Below, in pieces: positions 10,654 to 20,594 of a stretch of DNA of 24,756 nucleotides. The position numbers and the translations under genes were made by a program. Position 1 is the first letter of the stretch. Each line of letters starts with the position of its first letter. The notes under the pieces were generated by a model. The model had not been told where the DNA came from, ran no database searches, and saw only the letters and a list, made by a program, of their open reading frames with translations. The DNA is from Symbiodinium natans (Eukaryota > Sar > Dinophyceae > Suessiales > Symbiodiniaceae): contig CAJNDS010002495.1 of NCBI GenBank assembly GCA_905221605.1, forward strand, positions 78,358 through 103,113. Reading direction: 5' to 3'.

Positions 10654-11988
10654 CTAAGCCTCAGCTTTTCTGATCTCCTCGCGCAGTGCTCCCATGTCAT
10701 AGCGTAGACTGCTGATGGGAGCGTGCCACAGCCAGCACAGCCGCTCCTCAGCTAGGTGCACCTGCCTAAGCTCTGGACTGTTGCAAATCACACATTCTAG
10801 AGAAGCCGCCCAAGTCCGGATGCCGCCGCATTTCCGAACATACGGCAACGTTTGACAGGGTTTCCCATGAACGAGCGCACCAGCACAGCGATGCTCCATA
10901 ATCTGACTACGCGGTGCCAGCTGTTTGTACCGATGAATATCCAGCAAGGCTGCCGTGACTGGCAAAGAGAAAGGGTACTCGCAGGTCGTGTCAATGAGCG
11001 CGACACCTTGCGCAAAGTGACCGTGATTCGGCTTCGGCATCGGTTCGGTGGTGATTCGCTTGCGGACTCTGCGCTTTGACATTCCTGGAAAAGGTGGGAT
11101 GATCAATGCAATGTCGGTATTCAGGTGGAGTGCCTTGATGCCTTGCTCGATCCATGAGTACCCTGGTTTACTGAACATGACCGCATCTGAGTTTACCACT
11201 GCAATATAGTCTGCATTACACCAATCGATGGCAAAGTAATGTTCCAGCTCAATTCCGGGCGCATCCGCATCCAAAGACCTGCGTGAGATGTCACCGTTCG
11301 AGGACCGTGGGACTTCAAATGATCCTCCGAAGTTGGCCGTCGAGTTGACCGAGAGCAGGTATTCTGATGAGTAGTTCGAGATCACCCATTCATCTATATA
11401 GCGTTCCTGCTGCAGAAAACGTGCCACATTAATCATTGAGTCGTCAACCAGTCGACCATTCAGAACTAAGTAGCGCTGAGTGAAATTGCTTTGCCGATGC
11501 TGGTTGCTCAAGTGTACGAGCCTGATTTGCAGCTCAATGTTGGAAGTAGTCGCAGCAATGACAGCCAAACACACTTTTGGAGCCACAATTTTTTCCACAC
11601 CTGCTGCGACGCTTTCCCCATCTTCTGCAACTTCCTTCGAGTCGGACAAAGACGAACTTCGAGCATCTTGCCAATCTCGATGTTCTTGCACAATCTGCAC
11701 CTCAAGCTTCGCAGCTGCCTCCAACGGAGCACGTGAAGGACCTTGCAATTGCAAAAAATCTGAGCGCTCCATTTGCTTGTCTGGCACGTTCGTTTGCGGC
11801 TGGACACGAAGAGAGTCGTCCCTGGCCATGACAACCTGGAAGAAGTCATCTCTTGTTTCCAACTGAAGTGCTCGTTGGATTCCTAGACACGATAAGCCCA
11901 GGCTCAGCAACAAGGCCACTATTGCCGCACGCCGTCGTGCACCACGGTCACACGAGTGGAGACGTCTAGCTTCGACATCGGGGAACAT
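10654..11988 (-). CDS. Intronless type II membrane protein, glycosyltransferase-like (444 aa)
   Basis: The largest credible ORF in the window. The ATG at 11988 is preceded directly by an in-frame TAA, so no upstream start is available without splicing. A basic N terminus (RGARRR, residues 15-20) precedes a hydrophobic segment at about 21-38 ([17 protein letters not shown]): a signal-anchor typical of Golgi enzymes, predicting a lumenal C-terminal domain. A stem rich in E, Q and S spans about 45-135. The globular part (about 137-435) opens with a beta-strand ([11 protein letters not shown]) and contains [17 protein letters not shown] at 260-276, where NSD resembles the metal-binding DxD of GT-A glycosyltransferases with only the last Asp kept. 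Further on are [11 protein letters not shown] (323-333), [10 protein letters not shown] (366-375) and WLWH (419-422). Three N-glycosylation sequons (N168, N205, N215) lie in the predicted lumenal part. Sugar and acceptor are unknown. Lack of introns contrasts with NAXD. Confidence is high for the gene, moderate for the fold. Confidence 0.85.
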   Translation of the reverse strand: MFPDVEARRLHSCDRGARRRAAIVALLLSLGLSCLGIQRALQLETRDDFFQVVMARDDSLRVQPQTNVPDKQMERSDFLQLQGPSRAPLEAAAKLEVQIVQEHRDWQDARSSSLSDSKEVAEDGESVAAGVEKIVAPKVCLAVIAATTSNIELQIRLVHLSNQHRQSNFTQRYLVLNGRLVDDSMINVARFLQQERYIDEWVISNYSSEYLLSVNSTANFGGSFEVPRSSNGDISRRSLDADAPGIELEHYFAIDWCNADYIAVVNSDAVMFSKPGYSWIEQGIKALHLNTDIALIIPPFPGMSKRRVRKRITTEPMPKPNHGHFAQGVALIDTTCEYPFSLPVTAALLDIHRYKQLAPRSQIMEHRCAGALVHGKPCQTLPYVRKCGGIRTWAASLECVICNSPELRQVHLAEERLCWLWHAPISSLRYDMGALREEIRKAEA

Positions 11989-12030
11989 TTATTGCACTTG
12001 CTATCTGCCTCGTGATCTGCGCACTGAAGT

Positions 12031-12032
<2 letters not shown>

Positions 12033-12062
<30 letters not shown>
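12033..12062. repeat. 30-nt G run upstream of the 444-aa gene
   Basis: Thirty consecutive G on the plus strand, so C-rich on the coding strand, 45 nt upstream of the ATG at 11988. A G run of this length can form quadruplexes and is a polymerase slippage site; its true length is uncertain. Confidence 0.95.
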
Positions 12063-12106
12063 CTGAAATGAGCAAAGTAGCTTAGGAACTTTTTTTGCCT
12101 GTATCC

Positions 12107-12386
12107 ATATATATATATATATATGTATATAGATGTATATATACATATATATATGTATGTATGTATATATGTATATATGTATATATGTATATATGTATAT
12201 ATGTATATATGTATATATGTATATATGTATATATGTATATATGTATATATATATATATATGTATATGTATATATGTATATATGTATATATGTATATATGT
12301 ATATATGTATATATGTATATATGTATATATGTATATATGTATATATGTATATATGTATATATGTATATATGTATATATGTATATAT
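12107..12386. repeat. 8-bp tandem array (ATGTATAT)n
   Basis: About 280 bp of an AT-only array with one G per unit, mostly exact ATGTATAT copies with short pure TA interruptions (about 12107-12120 and 12245-12260). It is nearly self-complementary, so it could fold into cruciforms. The isoleucine/tyrosine/threonine ORFs over it are artefacts. Confidence 0.95.
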
Positions 12387-12444
12387 GCAAGTGCAAGATG
12401 GTGGTTTCACGCTATCACCAAGCCGGACTCCACCACAATCAATC

Positions 12445-12870
12445 GCTGGCCTAAGCCCTCAACCCTAAAACACCCCAAGGCCTGCACCCTTAAACGCCCT
12501 AAACCCTGAAAAGCCCTAAACCCTAAACCCTAAAAACCCCCAAAGCCCTGAAACCCAAAAAAAGCCTTGAACCCTGAACCCGGAAAACCCCAAAACCCTA
12601 AAGGCCCTTAAACCCCAAACCCCTTAAACAAAACAAAAAAAAAACACCTAAACCCTACACCCCTAAAACGCCCTAAACCCTGAAAAACCGTAAGCCCTAA
12701 ACCCTAAAAGGCCAAAGCCCAAAAACCTAAAACCCCTAAACCCCAAAATTCCCTGAGCCTTAAACCCAAAAAAACTTAAATTCTAAACCCAAATAACCCT
12801 AAACCTCAAGACCCCAGAAAAAGACCTAAAACCTTAAACTCTATTATAAAACCTGAACCCCTAACACAAC
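12445..12870. repeat. Degenerate telomere-like field (CCCTAAA variants)
   Basis: About 425 bp dominated by CCCTAAA, CCCTGAA, CCCCAAA, CCCTTAAA and AAACCC words, irregularly spaced and decayed. CCCTAAA is the plant/dinoflagellate-type telomere unit. Perfect tandem copies are rare (two in a row near 12519), so this is not an active telomere. It could be an old interstitial telomere insertion or a local low-complexity expansion. No ORF of note. Confidence 0.8.
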
Positions 12871-12949
12871 ACACATGGAGGTCATCAAGAATAGTCATTG
12901 TTCCGAGAAGGTGTTGAGGGATGCATGGAAAGGCTTGTAGCTATATAAG

Positions 12950-13265
12950 AAGAAGGATTGACATGGCAGAGGGGTCTATAGGTTTCCGGATAGGGTCTAT
13001 TCTGAGGGCATTAGAGCCTATGGAAAAATGCATAGGGGCCTATGCGACATAGGGGGGCTGGTATAGGTAGGGGTAGGGTCTATGCATAGGGGTCTATGGC
13101 AAAAAGGGTAGGGTCTATGCATAGGGGTCTATAGGAAAGGGGACAGGGCCTATGCATAGGCGTCTAGTGTGCTGAGAATGGGTTGACGGCATAGGTACCT
13201 ATCGGAAAACCCATAGGGTCTATATAGGGGTCTATCGACGTCTATCATACTAAACGGGACTATCT
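12950..13265. repeat. TATAGGGGTCTAT / GGGTCTATGCATAGGG repeat field
   Basis: Repeated GGGTCTAT and CATAGGG words at irregular 15-35 bp spacing. The motif GGGTCTATGCATAGGG contains the palindrome CTATGCATAG, so copies can pair head-to-head. It has no coding content. It lies between the telomere-like field and the end of the minus-strand gene at 13467. Confidence 0.75.
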
Positions 13266-13466
13266 TCGAGTATAAAGGGTAATTTAGGGACATGCAGGTG
13301 CTTGGTCTCTACTGCAGGCCCGGCCTGCTGAAAAGCCAGACCTCGCTCCAGGCTGCTCTATGACGGCGGCCGACCACGACGAGTGGAGTCAGCAGCGATA
13401 TCCACTGCGGCTGCACCCGAAGCTAGTATGACTGGGTTGGAAAAGCCGGAAACCCTAAGCCGCTTT

Positions 13467-16314
13467 CTACTCGGGAAGATGTGACACCAACATGCGAGGC
13501 TGCAGCGGACGCAGCTCTTCGGCAACAACCCCGTCGACTCTTAGCGCTGCTGTTTTGAGAATCTGGAAGTGACAGGAAGTGAAAGGAGAGGAGTGAGAAA
13601 TAGTGAGAACAATCGAGGTGGAGGCTTGTGCTACGACATGGTATCCACCTGAACAGTGCCGAACCTTATTAAGACTGCAACATGTCGCAAAATCGCAACA
13701 GTCCTTGCTAAACCTACTACGCTGGATGTGTAGAGCTACACATCCCAGAGGAGCAGGCGTCCTCAGCCGAGAACGACCCGAGCACCGCCTTGAAGAACTG
13801 GATCTGGGCTTCGTAGCCGTACCTATCAAAGGGGTGGGGAATGCTAAGGCCATGTACCATCATGTACCCATGTACCCCCAAATTCCCAGCAACCCAATCC
13901 CACAACATAAGCCCAATTGACCTGCTCCTAAACCAATTGAAGCCCTTCCCAATGCATGAAACCTTCCCTCAACACCAACCTGGCACCCCAGCCTTAGTCC
14001 CGCCACCCTCCCCCCCTCCCCCCCAAACTTTGAGAAACCGCCCCGAAACCGCCCCGAGACCGCGCAAGCGTGCCCGGGTTTGAACTCCAGGTTCGGCAGC
14101 ACCACCTGGATCCCGCACTGCACATTCGAACCACAGCCCGACGCCTCATGGCATCCCCTTCATCCAACTCCGTCCTCCGTACTCCGTAGAATCCGAGTCC
14201 GCAGAATCCGTAGAGTTCGTAGAGTCCGGAGATTGCTCCGGAGTCAAAGCCCGGGCCTCCGGGGTGAGCGAAATGCCGTCCAGCAGCTCGACGATCTGCT
14301 CGCCTTGTGAGGTTTTTGGAGCTTTAGGACTACGGTGACTACAGTGAATGCCTGACTGAACTCCAAAACGGCACCAGGTGTGGGTTCAGATCTTGGGTGT
14401 TTGTTTTTGCCCTACTAGGCCTCAGTTTTGCGGGGGGAGTGCAGCCTGTCATCGACGACCACATCGCCGATCGCCGGCCCTGCGACGTGAAGCCAGCAGC
14501 CAAGGCATCGTAAGCCAGCCACCTGCTTGTTTTGAGGCTTTCATGCTCTGGCGTGTTGCCCTAACATCCTAGGCAGTGGGTTGAGTCTTCTTTGGTGGGC
14601 CCGAGATCAACGCTGCAGGTCTGAAGGCCGAATCGCAGAAGCTCAGAAGCTAAAGCTATCAGCCCCAAACCACGAAACATCGCAGAACCCGCGCAGGTGA
14701 TGAAGGCGTGACAATGAAAGAGTAGGCAATCCTGAACCTCAAGCCCAAGTGGTGAAGACCCCAAGCCCCACAACTCTGGCATCTTCAGCGCTCCCCATTA
14801 AAGCCGAGCCAGTACCAAAACAGAAATGTCAAAGCACTTAGCAGTGAAGAAATTCCCTCTTGAAGCCCGAATCAATATACACTTCCACCTGTAAACGGCC
14901 TTTACATGATATGGATCACCCCGATCTCACTCCAACTGCCTGTCTCCACCACCAAGGAACTTCAGATACAGATCCCACAACAGCACCTGAGGGTTCGGAG
15001 CACTACTGGTCATGGGAGGTGAACGTATGTCTGTGTTGTGAATCCCTATACTGTCTGCTTATTCTTACTCATTTTGCCCCGAAGCTTCAAAAGATAATCT
15101 TCGGGCCGCTGGGGTGTGGGCGTGGTTTGCCTATGAGTGGGCTTCTACGTTTCTCCGCGTCCCAGTCAGTTTTTGAGTTTCTGAAACTGGGAGGGACATG
15201 ACCGCAGAACATTGCGGTAAAACCCAGATCAAAGCCCTGAACCGCGATGATGTGCTGGATCCCTGAGCTGGAGCCTCGAAGCCTTCCGCCTTAAAGCTTC
15301 AAAACAATGCCAAGCCATGAGAGCATACTTTGATCTAGCCTAGCGGCCGAGCTGCGCCTCACAGTCTCAACGTCCCGGGACTAATTAGTGGGAGACCTGG
15401 GTAAGAATATGTAAGAATGTAGGTTTCGCACAACGACATTCCAAAAGATCCATGGCACCCACTCGAACGTGGCGCCCTCCAGCAGCAGTCTGCCCTCGGG
15501 CGACGGCGACACAAGCCGGGCCAGCAGTCCTTGGATAGGTTTGTGACATTGAGGCGATTGTTTTCTTGGAATCTTCGGCAGTTCACCTCACAAACCAAAC
15601 CCTCAAAGTCGTCTTTAGCCCAGCCTACTCCTATATGTAAACCTTAAACCCCGAACTCTAAACTTCTCACCCCGAAGCCTAAGATGTCTGCGGTTGAGTT
15701 TCCGTAGGCCGCTGGCTCCAACATGGCCTGACACGGATTCAGAGCTTGGGGTTCTTCTTCTTGCTCTTCGATACACAGGGCTAAAGAAAAGAGCCTAAAG
15801 CACTTAGATTCTAAATTTAGATGATGGAGCATGTAGAGATGTGGGCTTAGAAGCCCGCATACTCATATTCCCCACACACACACACCCACCCGTAATTTTG
15901 TTTAATAATCTGTGCAAAGGCCCGTATCTGCCCTTTGCAGCAACAGGGGCACCTCCACTGTCTCAAAGCTCTCCGTCGACAGCGACGACATCTGCAGTAA
16001 CGGGGTCTCGATGGGGTTCATGTCGATGGGTTTCGGATTGACGGGGCTCCTCTCCGTTACTCTTCTGTTTTTGGGGTTTTTTTATCGCATGAAGCTCCGA
16101 AGCTTCTGGTGCTGTGCTGCTGCGCTTACGAATTGACATGCTGAGGCAGTCTCAGAGTCTTGCACGGGGGAGGATTTCCCGAAAAGCCATTCACAAGCAC
16201 CCAAAGCAACCGAAGAGCCCTGAACCCTGCAATCCTCCGCTGAACCCTGCAGGCTTCGCCGGTTCTTCTGGGGACACAGCAGAGTAGCCCTCCGATGGCT
16301 CCTCAGAGATCCCC
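13467..16314 (-). CDS. Unidentified multi-exon gene (exon islands, minus strand)
   Basis: Several minus-strand islands look like short exons. In transcription order: 16314-16230 (ISEEPSEGYSAVSPEEPAKP, after a long pyrimidine tract and AAG); about 15990 (MSSLSTESFETVEVPLLLQR); 15780-15671 (acceptor CTTTTCTTTAG, donor GGG|GTGAGA); 15529-15430 (GLLARLVSPSPEGRLLLEGA, then TFEWVPWIFW); 14986-14953 (VLLWDLYLKFL after CCTCAG); 14479-14440 (PAIGDVVVDDRL); 14303-14183 (EQIVELLDGISLTPEARAL, then a Ser/Asp-rich tail); 14117-14061 (CGIQVVLPNLEFKPGHACA); 13822-13740 (YGYEAQIQFFKAVLGSFSAE after CCACCCCTTTGATAG); and a terminal exon 13562-13467 (TAALRVDGVVAEELRPLQPR to TAG) after a textbook tract ending CTTCCAG. 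Not all phases could be reconciled, and some islands are also open antisense. No family was assigned, although 15780-15430 carries a faint protein-kinase C-lobe resemblance. This may be one gene or two. The 13562-13467 exon is the most convincing piece. Confidence 0.38.
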
Positions 16315-16439
16315 CTTGGATTAAGGGTAGGGGGGGTTGGAAAATGCCAAAGGCAGTTCTCGACCCCCCCATCGAGATCCGGCACAGACCCTGCACAGAC
16401 GCCAGAGACACTGACAGACCACAACTGCCGAAACTTAAT

Positions 16440-16474
16440 TGCCGAAAGAGGGGTGCCCCCCTACTCTTTCGGCA
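16440..16474. repeat. Perfect 11-bp inverted repeat (hairpin)
   Basis: TGCCGAAAGAG at 16440-16450 is the exact reverse complement of CTCTTTCGGCA at 16464-16474, separated by 13 nt that contain GGG and CCCCCC able to extend the stem with a small bulge. A third partial copy (CTGCCGAAAC) lies just upstream at 16425. It sits upstream of the first exon island of the 13467-16314 gene on the minus strand. Confidence 0.8.
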
Positions 16475-17741
16475 CTTATAGCCGAGGCGATCCTCAGAGA
16501 TCGATACGCTTCGGCGACAAAATGTGGTCGGGGAACTAAGCGGCTGACCGTCCCAAAAAGACCAGCATGCTTAGCAGTCCCAACCTCTAAGACATCGGGT
16601 CAGCGCCCCAAGCTTTTACACCTCCTGCAAAGCACTCCAAAGCACTGCGAAGCACTGCAAAGCTACACTTTCTTCCCTTCCAGAACCCAGGCCAAGATTG
16701 TCAAACAAGTTGTTTCCGAGCTTTGAAACAATCCCAGAAAAATCCTCACTACGTCAGCCTTCGGCCAACGTCCCTGTCTGTCTCTGCCCCTGTCTCCTGA
16801 GTGCGCTGTGTCAGCATCCAGCGGTACCCGGCCTCCTTCCTTGGCGGCAATCAAACACTTCAAACAGCCCAGAGCTGGGGCAAGGAATTTCTACAACTTG
16901 GTGCACAGCAGAAACGTTCTAAGCGGGGCCATGCTGGGACATGCTTGGCCCGCTTGGGCCATTAGTCATTCTAACTCTTGTTGGTTTGGGGAGAGGCCCG
17001 AACATCAGAACTCTGAGGGCTCAGGGATGTTTGAAGCCTTCGGGCCTTTCTCGTGGCGTCCTGGCAGTTCAAATGAGAGCGTTTAGGGAAGTGTAAACTG
17101 AAAGGCACTGAAAGGGCTTACACGTCCTAGCTGCTGACATACAATTTGTCAGCTGCTCGGTGGTGGCCCAAACCGCCCAGTTGTCCAAGTTCGTATATGG
17201 GCTTATGGGGTACCAACTCGTTGGGGGTTAGCGGAGGGGAATGTGCCGGAGGTCACCCTAGTCAGCATGTCGCCCGGCCTCTCTGCCACATCTCTATGCT
17301 GGAAATCAGCCACAAGCCCATACAACAGCGCGACCGATAGCATTCACATGTTCTTTTTCCGCGAGGGTTGCATCAGGTCTTGCACTTTTCTTTTGCCAAC
17401 CTCTACGTTGAAACCTTTTAAGGCCCTCTGATTGTTAGAAGCTATCTTTAGAGTCTTAGGGGCTTTGGTGCCGAGCGGGTTCATGGAGTTGGGGTGTTTG
17501 GGGTGTTTGAAGAATTTTGAAGACATTTTGAAGACTCGTGGGTTGTGCTTGGAGTGCTTGGGTCCGGGTGCTTGGGGATTCATTCTAGCCGACTCGGTCT
17601 CATTGAAACTGTAGCCAGGCCAAAACACTTGGCTTCCACGGCCGTAGAATAGGTTTTACTCACGTAATAACGAAACCGAGAATTGGCTTTGGAGGAGCTT
17701 TCTATTGGACCCTTGAATTCCAAGCCACTGGTCGTGAAAGG
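16475..17741. other. No recognisable gene between the NAXD stop and the next gene
   Basis: About 1.3 kb downstream of the NAXD-like stop codon at 17742. The plus frame at 16439-16726 (containing AEAILRDRYASATKCGRGTK) is mildly protein-like but runs opposite to the trusted genes and has no family motif. A window around 17470-17530 repeats GGGGTGTTT/GAAGA words. Nothing else was supported. Confidence 0.4.
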
Positions 17742-20513
17742 CTACACAGCCGGCGAAATGGACTGAAACGCGGGGCCCAGTTCCTCAAGTACATTCGGTG
17801 CCGTCGTCGCTCTGAAGTGGAGACGAAAAGCTCGGTTGCAGCTGCGCCTGTGAGGCTCCGTTGTTTTACAGCCCTCTCCAGAGACCCTGGAGGCCCCGAA
17901 ACGGGCCCCCGGCTTCCTTAGGGAGGAACAGGACTCAATACTCACAAAAAGGATGGAGAGAAATCAGAAAAGGATGGAGAGAAATCAAAGGCTAGAATGT
18001 TGAAAGAAAAGAGCGGAAGGAGAAAGGGAGAGAGACAAAGCAACAGCTAGAGAGGCAGACACAAAGGAGAGAAATAAGCAACGAAGGGGCGGAAGGAGGA
18101 ACACAGTCGAAGAGTGAGCGTCTCTGTGTTTTTCCCTTTTCCTATCCTTCGGTCTTACCGAGCAAGGATCATTTACTTCGATCATCATCCCGCCCTACAG
18201 CTACCAGTACCTGATGCGGGAGCCATTGTGCCATTTTCGGACAGGTATGTTCGGATACTTCCGCTTTCCACGAAATTCTCTAAGGTTGGGCACTCCAGGG
18301 ATACTCGGCGGGACTCTTGCGGGCTTCTCTTGTGCTGGGTGCTCCAAGGATACTAGACGCTACGGGCTAACCAAGTGTTGAAAGCTCCTTGATCGAGGCC
18401 CCAGACTAATGGACCTTGTTTTATGCTCGAGGTGCTGGGTTTGGGGTTTATAAGGGCTTGAAGCCTAAGCCTTCTACGCCCTACATCCGAAGTTCGGATT
18501 GAAGCTTATCAGTGCTTCGGGCGGTTGGGGCTTCGGGTAGTAGAGCATGAGGCGTAGGGTGACAAGTGAAAGGGTTTACGGCTCGGCTTGGGCTTGGGCT
18601 GGGTTAACGGGGGTATGGGCTAAGTTGGGAGAGAGGGGCTCAGGAGGGGGAGGGGTGCGACGAAAATTAGGGGTGGCTGCCACCTAATTCTCGAAGGAGA
18701 GTGCGGGGGTCTTATATTTTATGTGGCATGTATACATATATGTATATAATCATCTACATTATACGATGTCATATTTTTAAACTATACTTTCTATACTAGC
18801 TGTCCAGACCGGTACAACAGCCGTCTCCACGCAGCCTCACCAACGTGGAGGCGGCGCCGGCAGCCTCGTCCAGGGCCAGGGGCCCATAGCTTCCTCCACA
18901 CACTGGGGCCACTGGGGGGTTGAACAGACGACCACATCCGAAGCATCTGCCGAATGACAGCCCTGAACCCGAGTCTCATCAACCTCACCGGTCCAAGTGT
19001 CCTTTCTGGATACGTAGCCACGCGACCCTGAGCCACGTGCTCACGGAATAAGTCGTCCAACTTTTGGTTGGGTTTCGCTGGGCGATTTACACGGTTTAAG
19101 AAGTCCAGGGTTGAGGCCGCGGGCGCATTAAGGTTTAATTTAGGGTCGATTGATTTCAATGCTACGAGGTCGTAAGGTCAACAAAGGTCTGACAAACTCC
19201 GACCATGCCATTCCCTCAGTCACTTGGATGTTGATACATGTTGACACCCTTCGTCAGAGTACAACTAGGCCCTGCTTTCTGCTTAAGCATGCTTAAGCCC
19301 ACTATAGGACTTCCGCCTTGTGCAGGCTTGCGATTTTGGTGCTGTGCCCTTTTTGTTGAAGCCTCCGAAGCCTTCTGGTCAGGGGGCACGGTGCCCAATG
19401 TTCCCGCCAGCACGTCCCCGAAGCCACCGCTACGGCGTGGACAGCCCTTCTCATGAAACTCGAGGACCTCCTTCGGGAGGCGTGGAAAGTGCAAGTGGAA
19501 GTGACAGAAGTAATTCATGAACTTAGTTAGGTCGCCTTTCCGACTATGGCATTTGGGGACGTTTGACCTCCCGAAGCCAAATCCGAAACCTGTCAACCCT
19601 ATTGGACAGGGCACTACGTCCAAGACCCGGGTGCAACACAACGTGCAAGACCCTGTGCAGCACACATGCCCTAAACCCTGATGCCCTCAAAAGCTCAACT
19701 AACCCCCAAAGTTCTGCTATGGCAGCCCGCTAAAAACCAGTTGCACGCCTGAGCCCCCCTGTCCTACCTGCTGTCCTTGCACTGTCCTGAATCTGGTACT
19801 GGTTGTCCTGCCTCGCAACTGTCCTGTCCTTGTACTATCCTGACTGCGTCGTGTCACATGATGCGTGCCACTTTGTCCTTAAAATCAATAAGCACACCCC
19901 TGGTCACCTTCTGGCCTGGCTGCTCGACGAGATCTGTCGAGCCCTGCAAGCGTACACACCGGATGAAAGAGGCACCGGTGGGGGATCCGAAGGAAGCTAC
20001 TCTTATTTGATAACTCTTCCCTGCGGTGCCGTGCACTGCCTATCCTAACAGGCCTGACAAGGTGATCATCTGGCCTTGAGAAGCACTGTTGGGCCGTGCA
20101 GCTTGTCCACAAGCTGATGCAGCTGATCCTGTAGAAGATTGTAGAAGCATGCAGAACTAATGTGATTTAAGGCGTTACGGTGTGGCTGGTTGCCCAGGAT
20201 TTCGGGCTTGGGCTTGTGCGGTCTGCGTCTACGCAAACGACGCAATGGGTCTCGTGGCGTGAGTCATTGAGCCCTCTGATTGCCCTCGAATCCCCCCAGC
20301 AACCTTCAGAGATGCTGCTGCTCCATCAGAGTCCACGCCCACAGCTGCCAGGAGCCGCCGAAACCTGACAAACAACGCAACACCTCATACACACCTCATA
20401 CACTCATACACCTTCCATTCCCAAAGCGCCCAAGGCTCCCTTGCACAGACATGCCTTGTTTAACGATTAGATGCTTCCATGCTTCTTGCTTCTTGCTTCT
20501 TGCTTCTTGCTTC

Positions 20514-20594
<81 letters not shown>

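Noticed and set aside
11919-12509. Tyrosine/isoleucine-repeat ORFs on both strands
   Set aside because: Frames through the (ATGTATAT) array; an 8-bp unit without stops keeps several frames open. Only the start of the 444-aa gene in this span is credible.
12519-12535. Active telomere
   Set aside because: Only two perfect CCCTAAA units occur together; the rest is degenerate and internal to a gene-bearing window.
13318-13434. Plus-strand exon candidate (EKPDLAPGCSMTAADHDEW) with acceptor CTACTGCAG and a GTATGA donor
   Set aside because: Attractive locally, but it opposes the strand of all trusted genes, and nearby plus frames (for example ELHIPEEQASSAENDPS at about 13733) are antisense to better minus exons. 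Kept as a caution that some islands are open both ways.
19803-20048. Plus-strand ORF with a protein-like stretch (LLAWLLDEICRALQAY)
   Set aside because: It overlaps NAXD exon 9 (GSTDLVEQPGQK), which fits between VLLK and the PRRSGG exon in phase 0, so the plus reading is a shadow.
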